Shown here one piece after another: positions 25,174 through 34,744 of a stretch of 64,000 nucleotides of DNA. The stretch comes from Methylocella silvestris (GTDB taxonomy: Bacteria; Pseudomonadota; Alphaproteobacteria; Rhizobiales; Beijerinckiaceae): the NCBI RefSeq assembly GCF_002891535.1, contig NZ_PDZR01000001.1, positions 682,001-746,000 on the forward strand, in the 5' to 3' direction. The translations under genes were made by a program, and so were the position numbers. The notes under the pieces were generated by a model, which ran no database searches, was not told the origin of the DNA, and saw only the letters and a program-made list of their open reading frames with translations. Within the stretch, counting starts at the first letter, position 1. Each line of letters opens with the position of its first letter.

Positions 25174-28100
25174 ATGATCGATCGCAGCGATGTGCATTGG
25201 TATCGCGACGCCATAATCTACCAGCTTCACGTCAAATCCTTCTTCGATTGCAACAATGACGGCATCGGCGATTTCAAGGGTCTGACGCAAAAGCTCGACT
25301 ATGTGAAAGATCTTGGCGCGACGGCGATCTGGCTGATGCCGTTCTACCCCTCGCCCCTGCGCGACGACGGCTACGACATTTCCAATTATCGCGACATCAA
25401 TCCGGCTTATGGCTCGCTGCGGGACTTCAAGGCCTTCGTCCGCGAGGCGCATGACCGCGGTCTTCGGGTCATCATCGAACTCGTCGTCAACCACACCTCC
25501 GATCAGCATCCCTGGTTCCAGCGCGCACGCACCGCCAAGCTTGGGTCGGCGGCGCGGAATTTCTATGTCTGGGCCGACGATGACGAGGCCTACACGGGCG
25601 TCCCGATCATCTTTCTCGATATCGAGAAATCGAACTGGACCTATGACGAGGTCGCCAAGGCCTTCTACTGGCATCGTTTCTACGCGCATCAGCCGGACCT
25701 CAATTACGATAATCCGCGTGTGCTGGAAGCGGTGCTCGACGTCATGCGTTTCTGGCTCGACATGGGCGTCGACGGACTGCGCCTTGACGCCATTCCCTAT
25801 CTGGTCGAGCGCGAAGGAACGCTTTGCGAAAACCTGCCCGAGACGCATGCGATCATAAAGAAGATCAGGGCTGCGGTCGACGCCGATTATCCAGACCGCA
25901 TGCTGCTGGCCGAGGCCAATGTCTGGCCGGAGGAGGCGGCCGGCTATTTCGGCGACGGCGACGAGTGCCACATGGCGTTTCACTTTCCGCTGATGCCGCG
26001 CATCTATATGGCGCTGGCGCAGGAGGATCGCCACCCGATCACAGACATCATGCGTCAGACGCCGGAGCTGCCCGACGGATCGCAATGGGCAATCTTTCTG
26101 CGCAATCACGATGAGATGACGCTCGCCATGGTAACCGACAAGGAGCGCGATTATCTGTGGTCGTTCTATGCCGCGGACCGGCGGGCGCGCATCAACCTCG
26201 GCATCAGGCGCCGCCTTGCGCCCTTGCTCGAGAACGACCGGCGCAAGATCGAATTGCTGAACTCGCTGCTGTTCTCGATGCCGGGGGCGCCGGTCCTCTA
26301 TTATGGCGACGAGATCGGCATGGGCGACAATATCTACCTTGGCGACCGTGATGGCGTCAGAACGCCGATGCAATGGTCGGTTGACCGCAGCGGCGGCTTC
26401 AGCCGCGCCGATCCGGCGCGCCTGTTCCTGCCGGCGATTCAGGATCCGATCTATGGCTTCAGCGCGGTCAATGTCGAGGCGCAGCTCGCGAGCCCGTCGA
26501 GCCTCTTGACATGGACGCGGCGAATGATCGCGGTGCGCCGCTCCACCCTTGCATTCGGGCGCGGCGCGCTGCGCTTTCTCTATCCCGCCAATCGCAAGGT
26601 GCTCGCCTATCTGCGCGAACTCCCGTCCGAAACAATTCTCTGCGTCGTCAATGTTTCGCGCGCGCCGCAGGCGGTGGAGCTCGATCTTGGTGAATTTCGC
26701 GGCTCGGCGCCTGTCGAAATGACGGCCGGCAGTCAGTTCCCGGCGATCGGCGCCGCGCCCTATGTCCTCACCCTGCCGTCCTACGGCTTCTTCTGGTTCA
26801 GGATCGAACCACTGCCGCAGGAGCGCCCGCTGCGCGACTCGATGCCGGAACTGTTCACTCTGGTTGCGGTGGGCAAGCTCGAGACCATTTTTTCAGGCCG
26901 CGAGCTGATCGCCTTCGAGCGCAACGTCGCGCCGCAATATCTTTTGACGCGCCGTTGGTTCGAGGCGCAAACATCGGCGCCGCCGCGCGTCGCCGTCAAG
27001 GATTTCGCGCTCCTCACCGAGGCCGGCGACGCGCGGCGTTTCGTACTGACCCTGCTTGACGTCGAGGCGTTGGACGCCTCGACCGGCGTCTACTTCGCGC
27101 CCTTTGTGGCCGAGCGCGACGGCGAATTCACGCCCTCGCCCTGCGCTGCGGTCGCCAAATTGCGGCGCGGCGCCGAAATGGGCCTGCTCTATGACGCCGA
27201 CGCCTGCGCGCCTTTCGGCGCTGCGATGCTTGACGCGTTTCGCCGTGGCGCGACGACCGGCGCCGCCAAAGGGGGCAAGATCATTTTCTCGCCCGCCGAG
27301 CCGGACAGTCCAGAGCTCGCGATCGCGGCGCTCGAGTGCGAGCTTGTCGCCGCTTCGCAAAGTCATTCGACGCTCGTGCTCGATAAGCAGATCACGCTCA
27401 AGATCTTCCGGCGGCTCGAGGCCGGAGCTCGGCCGGACATGGAGGTCAGGCGCTTTCTGACCGAGGTCGCCCGCTTTCCCAACATGCCGGCCCTGCTCGG
27501 CGCGGTCGAGTACAGCGACGCCGCCGGCGCCCGCATGACGCTTGCGACATTCGAGACTTTTGTGCGCTGTCAGGGCGACGCCTGGACCTGGACGCTCGAA
27601 GCGCTGAAGCGCATTCTTGAGACCCTCGCCATGGCGCCGGCCGCGACCGATCAGGGCGAGCCGCCGCCGCCGCTCAGCTTTTCCACCTATACGCCGCATA
27701 TGCAGCGGCTTGGGCTGCGCACCGCGCAAATACATCAGGCGCTGGCGACGCCGACCGACGATCCGGCGATTGCGGCCGAGCCGCTCGCCGCAGCCGACGT
27801 GCGCCAGAGCGTCCTTCTGCTGCGCGAGGCGGCCGCGCGCGGCTTCGAGCGTCTCGCCGGGGTGGAGGAGGCGAACGCCGAGATCGACCGGCTGCTCGAC
27901 CGGCGGGAGGAATGCGAAAGCCTGTTCGCGATGCTCGACGCAGAGCCGCAGGGCGCGATCAAGATCCGCATCCACGGCGATTATAATTTGCGTCGCGCGC
28001 TCGTCGTGAAGGATGACGTCATCATTGTCGGCTTTCGCGGCGCTGACAGGATGGCGAAGAATCCGCGCGAGAAAAATTCCCCGCTGCGCGATGTCGCGAC

Positions 28101-28422
28101 CATGCTGCGCTCCTTCGCGCAAGTCGCGGCCGCAGCGGAGCGGGCGATCGCGACCCTTGTGCCAGATCCGGTCATGGCGGCGACGCGGCTCAGCGAGCAG
28201 GTTGTGGAATTCTCTGAAATTTTCGTCGAGGCCTATTTCAGCGCCACGCGCGGCGGAGCCGTGTCGATCGTCGATCAGGGCACGCGGCGGCGTCTTCTTA
28301 TTCTTTATCTGCTCGCCGCCGCTTTCGAGGAAATCAGTGGCGATGATCCGTCAGCCGAGACGATCGACGTCGCAGCAAAGGGATTGAACGCAATTCTCGA
28401 TCGCGCGGCGCGGCTGCTCTGA
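25174..28422 (+). CDS. treS: maltose alpha-D-glucosyltransferase (trehalose synthase)-maltokinase fusion, 1082 aa
   Basis: The N-terminal GH13 domain (residues 1-550) interconverts maltose and trehalose. It shows YQLHVKSFFDCNNDGIGDFK, DYDISNYRDI, VVNHTSD, the nucleophile region VDGLRLDAIPYL, acid/base region LLAEANVWPEE and RNHDEMTLAMV. Residues about 560-1082 match the Pep2-type maltokinase that makes maltose-1-phosphate (LKIFRRLEAG, KIRIHGDYNLRRALV, IVGFRGAD). GTG 25168 is an alternative start. The fusion is a known arrangement in the GlgE alpha-glucan pathway; glgE is not in the window. Confidence 0.93.
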   Translation: MIDRSDVHWYRDAIIYQLHVKSFFDCNNDGIGDFKGLTQKLDYVKDLGATAIWLMPFYPSPLRDDGYDISNYRDINPAYGSLRDFKAFVREAHDRGLRVIIELVVNHTSDQHPWFQRARTAKLGSAARNFYVWADDDEAYTGVPIIFLDIEKSNWTYDEVAKAFYWHRFYAHQPDLNYDNPRVLEAVLDVMRFWLDMGVDGLRLDAIPYLVEREGTLCENLPETHAIIKKIRAAVDADYPDRMLLAEANVWPEEAAGYFGDGDECHMAFHFPLMPRIYMALAQEDRHPITDIMRQTPELPDGSQWAIFLRNHDEMTLAMVTDKERDYLWSFYAADRRARINLGIRRRLAPLLENDRRKIELLNSLLFSMPGAPVLYYGDEIGMGDNIYLGDRDGVRTPMQWSVDRSGGFSRADPARLFLPAIQDPIYGFSAVNVEAQLASPSSLLTWTRRMIAVRRSTLAFGRGALRFLYPANRKVLAYLRELPSETILCVVNVSRAPQAVELDLGEFRGSAPVEMTAGSQFPAIGAAPYVLTLPSYGFFWFRIEPLPQERPLRDSMPELFTLVAVGKLETIFSGRELIAFERNVAPQYLLTRRWFEAQTSAPPRVAVKDFALLTEAGDARRFVLTLLDVEALDASTGVYFAPFVAERDGEFTPSPCAAVAKLRRGAEMGLLYDADACAPFGAAMLDAFRRGATTGAAKGGKIIFSPAEPDSPELAIAALECELVAASQSHSTLVLDKQITLKIFRRLEAGARPDMEVRRFLTEVARFPNMPALLGAVEYSDAAGARMTLATFETFVRCQGDAWTWTLEALKRILETLAMAPAATDQGEPPPPLSFSTYTPHMQRLGLRTAQIHQALATPTDDPAIAAEPLAAADVRQSVLLLREAAARGFERLAGVEEANAEIDRLLDRREECESLFAMLDAEPQGAIKIRIHGDYNLRRALVVKDDVIIVGFRGADRMAKNPREKNSPLRDVATMLRSFAQVAAAAERAIATLVPDPVMAATRLSEQVVEFSEIFVEAYFSATRGGAVSIVDQGTRRRLLILYLLAAAFEEISGDDPSAETIDVAAKGLNAILDRAARLL

Positions 28423-28568
28423 CAATGGCGATGAAACACTTGTTCCGCCAATTATTTATCCCGTCGTTCCGGCTTGTTTTCATCGTCGCGCTACGGCATT
28501 CCGGGTCTCGCGAGGCGGTTGGCCGCCGTCCCGCCGCATCTTAGTTGGGTAGGACCCCCGACAGATCG

Positions 28569-28597
28569 TTGACGGCGGCGGCCTTGATGACTATAAG
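28569..28597 (+). promoter_or_regulatory. sigma-70-type promoter of rpsT
   Basis: TTGACG (28569-28574) and TATAAG (28592-28597) are separated by 17 bases, near consensus, about 70 bases before the rpsT start. This is the clearest housekeeping promoter in the window. Confidence 0.65.
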
Positions 28598-28668
28598 CAC
28601 GGCTCCCGGTCAGATGCGGTCCGCTTCACGCGGCGCGGCGCACGGCCTTGTCCAGGACAGATTTCGAT

Positions 28669-28935
28669 ATGGCGAATACCCCGTCGGCCAAGAAGGCCGT
28701 CCGTAAGATTGAGCGTCGCACTGCGGTCAACAAGTCGAGGCGCAGCCAGATGCGGACTTATGTCCGCAAAGTCGAAGAGGCGATCGCTTCCGGTGATCGG
28801 GAGGCCGCGACGCAGGCTTTGCGCGCGGCTGAGCCTCTGGTGATGCGTGCGGCGCAAAAAGGAATTGTGCACAAAAATACCGCTTCCAGAAAAGTCTCTC
28901 GGCTGAGCGCTCGAGTAAGCTCGCTGGGAAACTAA
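28669..28935 (+). CDS. rpsT: 30S ribosomal protein S20, 88 aa
   Basis: Small basic RNA-binding protein of the 30S subunit that binds 16S rRNA helices. It begins [20 protein letters not shown] and has the conserved [19 protein letters not shown] and [19 protein letters not shown]. Full length. Promoter at 28569 and terminator at 28971 make it a monocistronic unit. The neighbouring dnaA downstream is the usual order in this order of bacteria. Confidence 0.97.
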   Translation: MANTPSAKKAVRKIERRTAVNKSRRSQMRTYVRKVEEAIASGDREAATQALRAAEPLVMRAAQKGIVHKNTASRKVSRLSARVSSLGN

Positions 28936-28970
28936 GTAGCCCGCTGTAAAGCTTAATAATTCTATTTATG

Positions 28971-28995
28971 AAAGCCCGGCGATCGCCGGGCTTTT
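28971..28995 (+). terminator. rho-independent terminator of rpsT
   Basis: AAAGCCCGGC and GCCGGGCTTTT pair over ten bases around GATC, followed by a T-rich tail. It lies 36 bases after the rpsT stop. Confidence 0.85.
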
Positions 28996-29433
28996 CTTTT
29001 TGCGGGGCTTCAACGCGCTTGCGAGATGCCGAATCGGGGGAAGAAATGTGCTGCACATCTATTTTCCATGCTTTCCAACAGCTTGTAACCAAAGCCCGAC
29101 CTTTCCGCCGAAACGACGCTTCGCCGCCGATTTTTCCCCGACTTTCAAGACAGTTTTTTGACTTTTTTTCGAAGGCGGCTGCATCTTTGCCGCTCTCGCG
29201 CCGGACGCGCAGAATCAGGCGTTTAGTCGAACCGTTTCGACGAAGCCGTCGGACGCGGCGGCAAAGCGGCCGGATCGGGACGAAAATTTCGGGGACGGCG
29301 CCTTGCGGCGAGCTTGGCCTATGTTAAAGTCTTCAGGTTGTCGGGATGGCGAAGCAAAAAGGCTTTCCAGGCTGCCTCTTCTGCAATCTCCGGTTTAGTG
29401 AAGCGTATATGCGTGTTGAGGCGCCGGATAGTC
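28996..29433. other. intergenic stretch before dnaA, no gene recognised
   Basis: Lower-GC DNA with runs such as AGTTTTTTGACTTTTTTTCG. I found no exact DnaA box (TTATCCACA) on either strand, so I do not call an origin here. Confidence 0.4.
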
Positions 29434-29462
29434 TTGCATAAATTTGGCTGAATGCTTTATAG
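29434..29462 (+). promoter_or_regulatory. candidate dnaA promoter
   Basis: TTGCAT (29434-29439), a 17-base spacer and TTATAG (29457-29462) resemble a sigma-70 promoter. It lies about 370 bases before the dnaA start, leaving a long leader containing the CtrA-like and GANTC sites. Confidence 0.4.
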
Positions 29463-29539
29463 TGACGCTTGGATGCAGTCGCTTTTGCCAAACCTTGAAG
29501 CGATTTGCTTGAAATCATGGCGATGAGAGGGGGCAACTC

Positions 29540-29554
29540 TTAAGGTGTTATTAA
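29540..29554. promoter_or_regulatory. CtrA-like site TTAA-N7-TTAA upstream of dnaA
   Basis: TTAA GGTGTTA TTAA is an exact match to the CtrA consensus known from Caulobacter and relatives. It lies 277 bases before the dnaA start codon and about 80 bases after the candidate -10 box. Confidence 0.5.
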
Positions 29555-29608
29555 TTGGGGAGGACCGCGGACGATCGCGTTCGCGGGCGATGCAGCGGGA
29601 CAAGGGGG

Positions 29609-29680
29609 GATTCCGTGATCTTGAACAGATTCGACTTAGATCAGATCCATCAGCTCCAGCGCGACAATGGTCTGCGATTC
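29609..29680. promoter_or_regulatory. cluster of three GANTC (CcrM) sites before dnaA
   Basis: GATTC occurs at 29609-29613, 29628-29632 and 29676-29680. GANTC is the target of the cell-cycle methyltransferase CcrM; at this base composition one would expect about one per 300 bases. Methylation state controls dnaA transcription in Caulobacter. Confidence 0.45.
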
Positions 29681-29830
29681 GGTCGCCAGGCCCCCCCGCC
29701 AGATGCGCTCCGCGCGCCGGCCCGCCGCCGCCGTAAATAGGCTCGGCTCTCTAAATCTCCCATTGTCGACTTGTCACGGCGCTGTGCTTTCACAGCCCGC
29801 CGCCAATGTCCTGCGTTCAGAAGAAGGCCG

Positions 29831-31351
29831 ATGCTGAATTTGCGCACCTCCGTCAACGACAAACCACAGGATCGCGGCGCCGGCGAAGCTTGGATGCGCA
29901 TCTGCCGGAGGTTGCGCGTCGACGTCGGAGAAGACGTCTTCTCATCCTGGTTCGGGCGCCTTGAACTCGATAGCCTTGCGGACGGAACCGCCGCTCTCTC
30001 GGTGCCGACGAAGTTCCTGAAAAGCTGGATTCAGTCGCACTATTCCGAAAAGCTGCTCGCGGCGCTCGCCAGCGAATTCCCCACGGTGAAGCGGCTTGTC
30101 GTCACGATACGGTCATCCAATCGTCCGCCGCTCGGGGTTCCGGCAGCAGTCGACATCGAAGATGAGGAATTCGGACCGATTTCGAGTCACGGCGTCCGCA
30201 AAATGGCGGCGCAGGAGGCCGTGCCGGCAAACGCGAGAGGCTTTGCCCCACTGCGGCCGAACGAGCCGCAATCGGCGAGGGGCCGCGCCGAGGGCGAGGC
30301 CGACATCATCGCGGGCTCGCCGCTGGACGGACGGCTAACCTTTTCGAATTTCGCGGCAGGACGCTCGAACCAACTGGCGCTTGCCGCCGCGCAGCGAGTC
30401 GCCGCCGCGACTCCGGAGGAGCGGCTGCCCTATAATCCGCTTTACCTGCATGCGTCTGTCGGCCTCGGCAAAACCCATCTTCTGCAGGCCGTCGCCCATA
30501 TGGCGCAGACGATGTCGCGCCGCGTCATTTATCTGACGGCAGAGCGCTTCATGTATGGCTTCGTCTCGGCCTTGAAGGCTCAGACTGCGATCGCTTTCAA
30601 GGAGAAGCTGCGCGGTATCGACATTCTCGTCATCGACGACATCCAGTTCCTTCAGGGCAAATCGATCCAGCAGGAGTTCTGCCACACGCTTAACGCCCTC
30701 ATCGACGCGCATCGCCAGATCGTTATCGCCGCCGATCGCCCTCCGTCAGAGCTCGAGAGCCTTGACGAACGGGTGAGGTCGCGCCTTGCCGGCGGTCTGT
30801 GCGTCGAAATCGGCGGCCTCGACGAACAGCTTCGGGTCAAAATTCTGGAAGGGCGAATCGCCGCGGCGAGACACGCCCATCCGAATTTCGAGGTTCCCTC
30901 GGCCGTGATGGCGTTCGTGGCGCATGCGATCCAGACCAACGGCCGCGATCTCGACGGGGCCGTCAATCGCCTGCTTGCGCACGCCTCCCTGAACGGCGCT
31001 CCCCTCGAAGTCGAGACGGCCGAGCTTGCGATTCGCGATCTGGTTCGGGCGCATGACCCGAAACGCGTCAAGATCGAGGATATTCAAAAGCTCGTCGCAA
31101 CCCATTTCAACGTGAGCCGCGCCGACATCCTGTCCTCGCGGCGCACGGCCAATGTCGTGCGGCCGCGGCAGATCGCCATGTATCTTTCGAAGGCGTTGAC
31201 GCTGCGATCGCTGCCGGAAATCGGCCGCCGCTTCGGCGGGCGCGACCATACGACCGTGCTCCATGCGGTGCGCAAGATCGACGGACTCGCCGCGAAAGAC
31301 GGCGCGCTTTCGGAAGAGATCGAGCTTTTGAAACGCATGCTGATGGAGTGA
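29831..31351 (+). CDS. dnaA: chromosomal replication initiator DnaA, 506 aa
   Basis: Binds and melts the origin. Domain I is [20 protein letters not shown] and [21 protein letters not shown] variable linker (residues about 95-160) follows, then the AAA+ domain with Walker [11 protein letters not shown], Walker [16 protein letters not shown] and the sensor region. Domain IV has [20 protein letters not shown] and the signature [18 protein letters not shown] 29831 has AGAAGG at the right distance; an upstream frame from 29771 is arginine-rich and is rejected. Confidence 0.96.
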   Translation: MLNLRTSVNDKPQDRGAGEAWMRICRRLRVDVGEDVFSSWFGRLELDSLADGTAALSVPTKFLKSWIQSHYSEKLLAALASEFPTVKRLVVTIRSSNRPPLGVPAAVDIEDEEFGPISSHGVRKMAAQEAVPANARGFAPLRPNEPQSARGRAEGEADIIAGSPLDGRLTFSNFAAGRSNQLALAAAQRVAAATPEERLPYNPLYLHASVGLGKTHLLQAVAHMAQTMSRRVIYLTAERFMYGFVSALKAQTAIAFKEKLRGIDILVIDDIQFLQGKSIQQEFCHTLNALIDAHRQIVIAADRPPSELESLDERVRSRLAGGLCVEIGGLDEQLRVKILEGRIAAARHAHPNFEVPSAVMAFVAHAIQTNGRDLDGAVNRLLAHASLNGAPLEVETAELAIRDLVRAHDPKRVKIEDIQKLVATHFNVSRADILSSRRTANVVRPRQIAMYLSKALTLRSLPEIGRRFGGRDHTTVLHAVRKIDGLAAKDGALSEEIELLKRMLME

Positions 31352-31407
31352 GGGCGGCTGCGCGCCGAGCGGGTGCGATTTTAAGCTTGATGATCTAGAT
31401 TGCGCAG

Positions 31408-31929
31408 ATGAATTCCTCCGTGATTCGAATCATTGGCATCGACCCGGGGCTGCGCAACATGGGATGGGGCGTGATCGAGGCGTCTGGTTCGCGGTTGTCA
31501 TTCGTCGCCTGCGGCGTCATCCATTCAGCGAGCGGCTTGAGCCTTGCCGAGCGTCTTTGCGCGCTGCACGAGGGCCTGCTCGCAACCATCGCGCTGCATG
31601 CGCCGATGGAGGCGGCCGTCGAGGAAACCTTCGTCAATTGCGATCCGCAGTCGGCGTTGAAACTTGGCCAGGCGCGCGGCGTCGCGCTGGTCGCTCCGGC
31701 GCTGGCGGGGCTGCCGGTCGCCGAATATGCCGCAAACCTCATCAAAAAGACCGTCACCGGCAATGGCCATGCTGAAAAGGCGCAGATCGCCATGATGGTC
31801 AAATTTCTGCTGCCCAAAAGCGAAGCCAAAAGCGCCGACTCGGCCGATGCGCTCGCAGTCGCGATCACGCACGCTCAGCTGCGCGCCAGCCGAGCTTTGC
31901 TGAAATCCGCCGCCGCGGCGGCGCGATGA
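31408..31929 (+). CDS. ruvC: crossover junction endodeoxyribonuclease RuvC, 173 aa
   Basis: Resolves Holliday junctions by paired nicking. The catalytic acids are visible in [26 protein letters not shown] and [16 protein letters not shown]. Length is typical. It starts 56 bases after dnaA and overlaps ruvA by four bases (ATGA), so the two are co-translated. ruvB is absent from the window. Confidence 0.96.
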   Translation: MNSSVIRIIGIDPGLRNMGWGVIEASGSRLSFVACGVIHSASGLSLAERLCALHEGLLATIALHAPMEAAVEETFVNCDPQSALKLGQARGVALVAPALAGLPVAEYAANLIKKTVTGNGHAEKAQIAMMVKFLLPKSEAKSADSADALAVAITHAQLRASRALLKSAAAAAR

Positions 31930-32555
31930 TCGGCAAGCTGAAGGGCCTCGTCGATTCGCAGGGGGAGGATTACGTCATTCTCGACGTCAATGGCGTCGGC
32001 TACATCGTGTATTGCTCGTCGCGCACCCTGCAAAACCTGCCGCGGCAGGGAGAGGCGGCGGCGCTGGCGATCGACACGCAGATGCGCGAGGATTCAATCA
32101 AACTCTACGGTTTTGCGTCGGAGACGGAGCGCGACTGGTTTCGCCTGCTGCAATCCGTGCAGGGCGTCGGCGCCAAGGTCGCGCTGGCGATCCAGGGCGT
32201 TCTGCGTCCGGGCGAGATCGTGACCGCGATCGCGGCTCAGGACAGGGCGGCATTCGCCAGAGCTTCGGGCGTCGGCGCGAAACTTGCCGCGCGCATCGTC
32301 GCGGAATTGAAGGACAAGGCGCCGGCGTTGGGCGCCTCGCTTCAGACTCTTGCAGGGCCGGGGAACGCGACTGCGGGCATTGAGGCGCCCGCGCCCGGCG
32401 CGGTCTCGGACGCGATCTCGGTGCTGGTCAATCTCGGCTTCAGCCGTTCGCAAGCTGCGGTCGCCGTCGCCGCCTCCAGCAAGGCTTTGGGAGATCTCGC
32501 CGGCGCCGGCGACCTCGCCAAGCGCGCGCTGCAAGAGCTGGCGCAATCCGGTTAG
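31926..32555 (+). CDS. ruvA: Holliday junction DNA-binding protein RuvA, 209 aa
   Basis: Tetrameric junction-recognition protein that loads RuvB. It begins [20 protein letters not shown] (OB domain), has tandem HhH motifs ([39 protein letters not shown]), an acidic flexible linker and the C-terminal RuvB-binding domain ([19 protein letters not shown]). Complete. It converges on tsaD, three bases away from its stop. Confidence 0.96.
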   Translation: MIGKLKGLVDSQGEDYVILDVNGVGYIVYCSSRTLQNLPRQGEAAALAIDTQMREDSIKLYGFASETERDWFRLLQSVQGVGAKVALAIQGVLRPGEIVTAIAAQDRAAFARASGVGAKLAARIVAELKDKAPALGASLQTLAGPGNATAGIEAPAPGAVSDAISVLVNLGFSRSQAAVAVAASSKALGDLAGAGDLAKRALQELAQSG

Positions 32556-32558
32556 CGC

Positions 32559-33617
32559 TTAAGCCTTGCCGTGATGGGCGGCTTCGGCGTTGGAATCGAG
32601 CGGCCAGCGCGGCCGCGCGGCGAAAGTCATATCGTCGACGAGGCCGAGCGACAGCCGCTCGATCCCGGCCCAGGCGATCATCGCGCCATTGTCGGTGCAA
32701 AGCTGCGGCGGCGGCAGGATCAGCCGCAGCCCGCTTTCGCCGCAAAACCGGCTGAGGGCGCGGCGGATCGCGCCATTGGCGCCGACGCCGCCGGCGACGA
32801 CCATCGCGTTGCAGTCGCCTATACGCTCGCGAAACAGGCGCAGGCCCGCGCGCGAGCGGTCGATCATCATGTCGACGATCGCCGCCTGAAACGAGGCGCA
32901 AAGATCGGCGACGTCTGTCTGGCTCGGCGAATGGATGCGCTGCGCCGCCAGCCGAACGGCGGTCTTCAGCCCGGAAAGCGAGAAATCCGGCTTGGCGCGT
33001 CCTTGCATCGGCCGCGGAAAATCAAATCGCGTCGGATCGCCCTTGGCCGCCATGCGCTCCACTTCGGGACCGCCGGGGTAGGGCAGGCCAAGCATCTTGG
33101 CGACCTTGTCGAAAGCCTCGCCGACGGCGTCGTCGACAGTCGAGCCGAGCCTCAGATAGTCACCGACGCCCTTGACGGCGACGAGTTGGGTGTGGCCGCC
33201 CGACACAAGCAAAAGCAGATAGGGGAACTCGACGCCGTCGGTCAGCCGGGCGGTCAGCGCATGCGCCTCCAGATGATTGACGGCGATAAAGGGTTTGCGG
33301 CTCGCCAGAGCCAGAGCTTTTGCCGTCGTGAGGCCGACGATGACGCCGCCGATCAATCCCGGCCCCGCGGCGGCGGCGATCCCGTCAAGGTCGGCTAGCT
33401 TTACCTTGGCGTCATAGAGGGCGCGGGCGACGAGCCTGTCCAGCACTTCGATATGAGCGCGCGCGGCGATTTCGGGAACCACGCCGCCATAGGCGGCGTG
33501 TTCGGCGATCTGGCTCATCACCTCATTGGATAAAATCTCGCCGGCGCCGCCGGGGTTCAGCTGCACGACCGCGGCGGCGGTTTCGTCGCAGGTGGTTTCA
33601 ATGCCAAGTACGCGCAT
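32559..33617 (-). CDS. tsaD: tRNA threonylcarbamoyladenosine biosynthesis protein TsaD, 352 aa
   Basis: Kae1/Qri7-family ATPase that transfers the threonylcarbamoyl group to A37 of ANN-decoding tRNAs. It starts [20 protein letters not shown], with the metal-binding [42 protein letters not shown] and the C-terminal [17 protein letters not shown]. Start ATG 33617; divergent from hemC with about 180 bases between. Confidence 0.96.
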   Translation of the reverse strand: MRVLGIETTCDETAAAVVQLNPGGAGEILSNEVMSQIAEHAAYGGVVPEIAARAHIEVLDRLVARALYDAKVKLADLDGIAAAAGPGLIGGVIVGLTTAKALALASRKPFIAVNHLEAHALTARLTDGVEFPYLLLLVSGGHTQLVAVKGVGDYLRLGSTVDDAVGEAFDKVAKMLGLPYPGGPEVERMAAKGDPTRFDFPRPMQGRAKPDFSLSGLKTAVRLAAQRIHSPSQTDVADLCASFQAAIVDMMIDRSRAGLRLFRERIGDCNAMVVAGGVGANGAIRRALSRFCGESGLRLILPPPQLCTDNGAMIAWAGIERLSLGLVDDMTFAARPRWPLDSNAEAAHHGKA

Positions 33618-33794
33618 GGCGGATTTCGACGCTTTCGTCAGTTGCGAAAATTATCTGGGGCGGGGCCGTTCCGTCGCGGACGGCGAGCCGGCTTTGTGGC
33701 GAGGCGGCCTATCGAAAAGGTGGTCTTGGCGGGCGAGTTTACCCAAGCTAATATGCACCCTATAGAACCATAAGTTCCATTAAGGAAATCAGCG

Positions 33795-34742
33795 ATTCTC
33801 AGTTCGAGCCGCCCCACGGTCCAGGACCTCAAACTCAGAATCGGGACGCGGGGCAGCCCTTTGGCGCTGGCCCAGGCGCGCGAGCTGCGGCGCCGTCTCG
33901 CCGCCGCGCATGGTGTCGCGGAAGAGGCGCTCGACATCGTCGTCATCAAGACGACAGGCGATATCATCCTCGATCGCGCCCTGAGCGAGGCGGGCGGCAA
34001 GGGTCTTTTCACCAAGGAGCTCGACCTTGCGCTCATGCGCGGCGAGATCGGGATCGCCGTCCATTCGGCCAAGGATTTGCCGACGCAGCTGCCCGACGAG
34101 ATCGCCATTCTCGGCTATCTGCCGCGCGAGGATGTGCGCGACGCCTGGATCTCACCTCACGCGCAGCATCCGCTTGGCCTTGCCGCTGGCAGCGTCGTCG
34201 GCACGGCCTCGCTGCGTCGCGGCGCGATCGTGCGGCGGCTGCGGCCGGACCTTAATGTCGTGCTTTTACGGGGCAATGTCGAAACGCGGCTCGCCAAGCT
34301 CGCGGGCGGCGAGGTTGACGCGACTCTGCTCGCTCTCGCCGGACTGAAGCGGCTTGGCCTCGAGGGCAAGGCGAGCGCATTGCTGAACCCGGAAGAATTT
34401 GTGCCGGCGGCGGGGCAGGGGGCGATCGCGATCACCGCGCGGACGGGTGATGACTCCACGCGCGCGCTGATCGCGCCGATCCTCGATCAGGACACGGGGC
34501 TCGCGCTCGCAGCCGAACGCGCGTTCCTTGCCGTTCTCGATGGTTCTTGCAAAACGCCGATCGGCGCTTACGCGCGGCTGGAGGGCGGGCGCCTCATCTT
34601 CCACGCGCTTGTGCTGAAGCCGGACGGCTCGGCCTGTTTCGAGGCGCGTGTCAGCGGCGAGCCAGGCGAGGCCATAGCGCTCGGCGAAGGCGCCGGGCGC
34701 GATCTCATCTCGCGCATCCCGCCCGATCTGTTCGAGGATTGA
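33795..34742 (+). CDS. hemC: porphobilinogen deaminase (hydroxymethylbilane synthase), about 315 aa
   Basis: Polymerises four porphobilinogens to hydroxymethylbilane in heme synthesis. Seen are LRIGTRGSPLALAQARELRR, GLFTKELDLALMRGEIGIAV, HSAKDLPTQLP, GTASLRRGA, the substrate-binding RGNVETRLAKL and the cofactor cysteine in LDGSCKTPIGAY. The start is the puzzle. TTG 33861 would cut off the conserved IGTRGSP motif, and the only in-frame ATG upstream (33753) is followed by a TAA at 33771. The best remaining choice is ATT at 33795, with AAGGA eight bases ahead. Confidence 0.85.
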   Translation: MLSSSRPTVQDLKLRIGTRGSPLALAQARELRRRLAAAHGVAEEALDIVVIKTTGDIILDRALSEAGGKGLFTKELDLALMRGEIGIAVHSAKDLPTQLPDEIAILGYLPREDVRDAWISPHAQHPLGLAAGSVVGTASLRRGAIVRRLRPDLNVVLLRGNVETRLAKLAGGEVDATLLALAGLKRLGLEGKASALLNPEEFVPAAGQGAIAITARTGDDSTRALIAPILDQDTGLALAAERAFLAVLDGSCKTPIGAYARLEGGRLIFHALVLKPDGSACFEARVSGEPGEAIALGEGAGRDLISRIPPDLFED

Positions 34743-34744
34743 TC

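Noticed and set aside
28996-29830. Replication origin upstream of dnaA
   Set aside because: No exact or near-exact run of DnaA boxes was seen. CtrA-like and GANTC sites alone do not make an origin.
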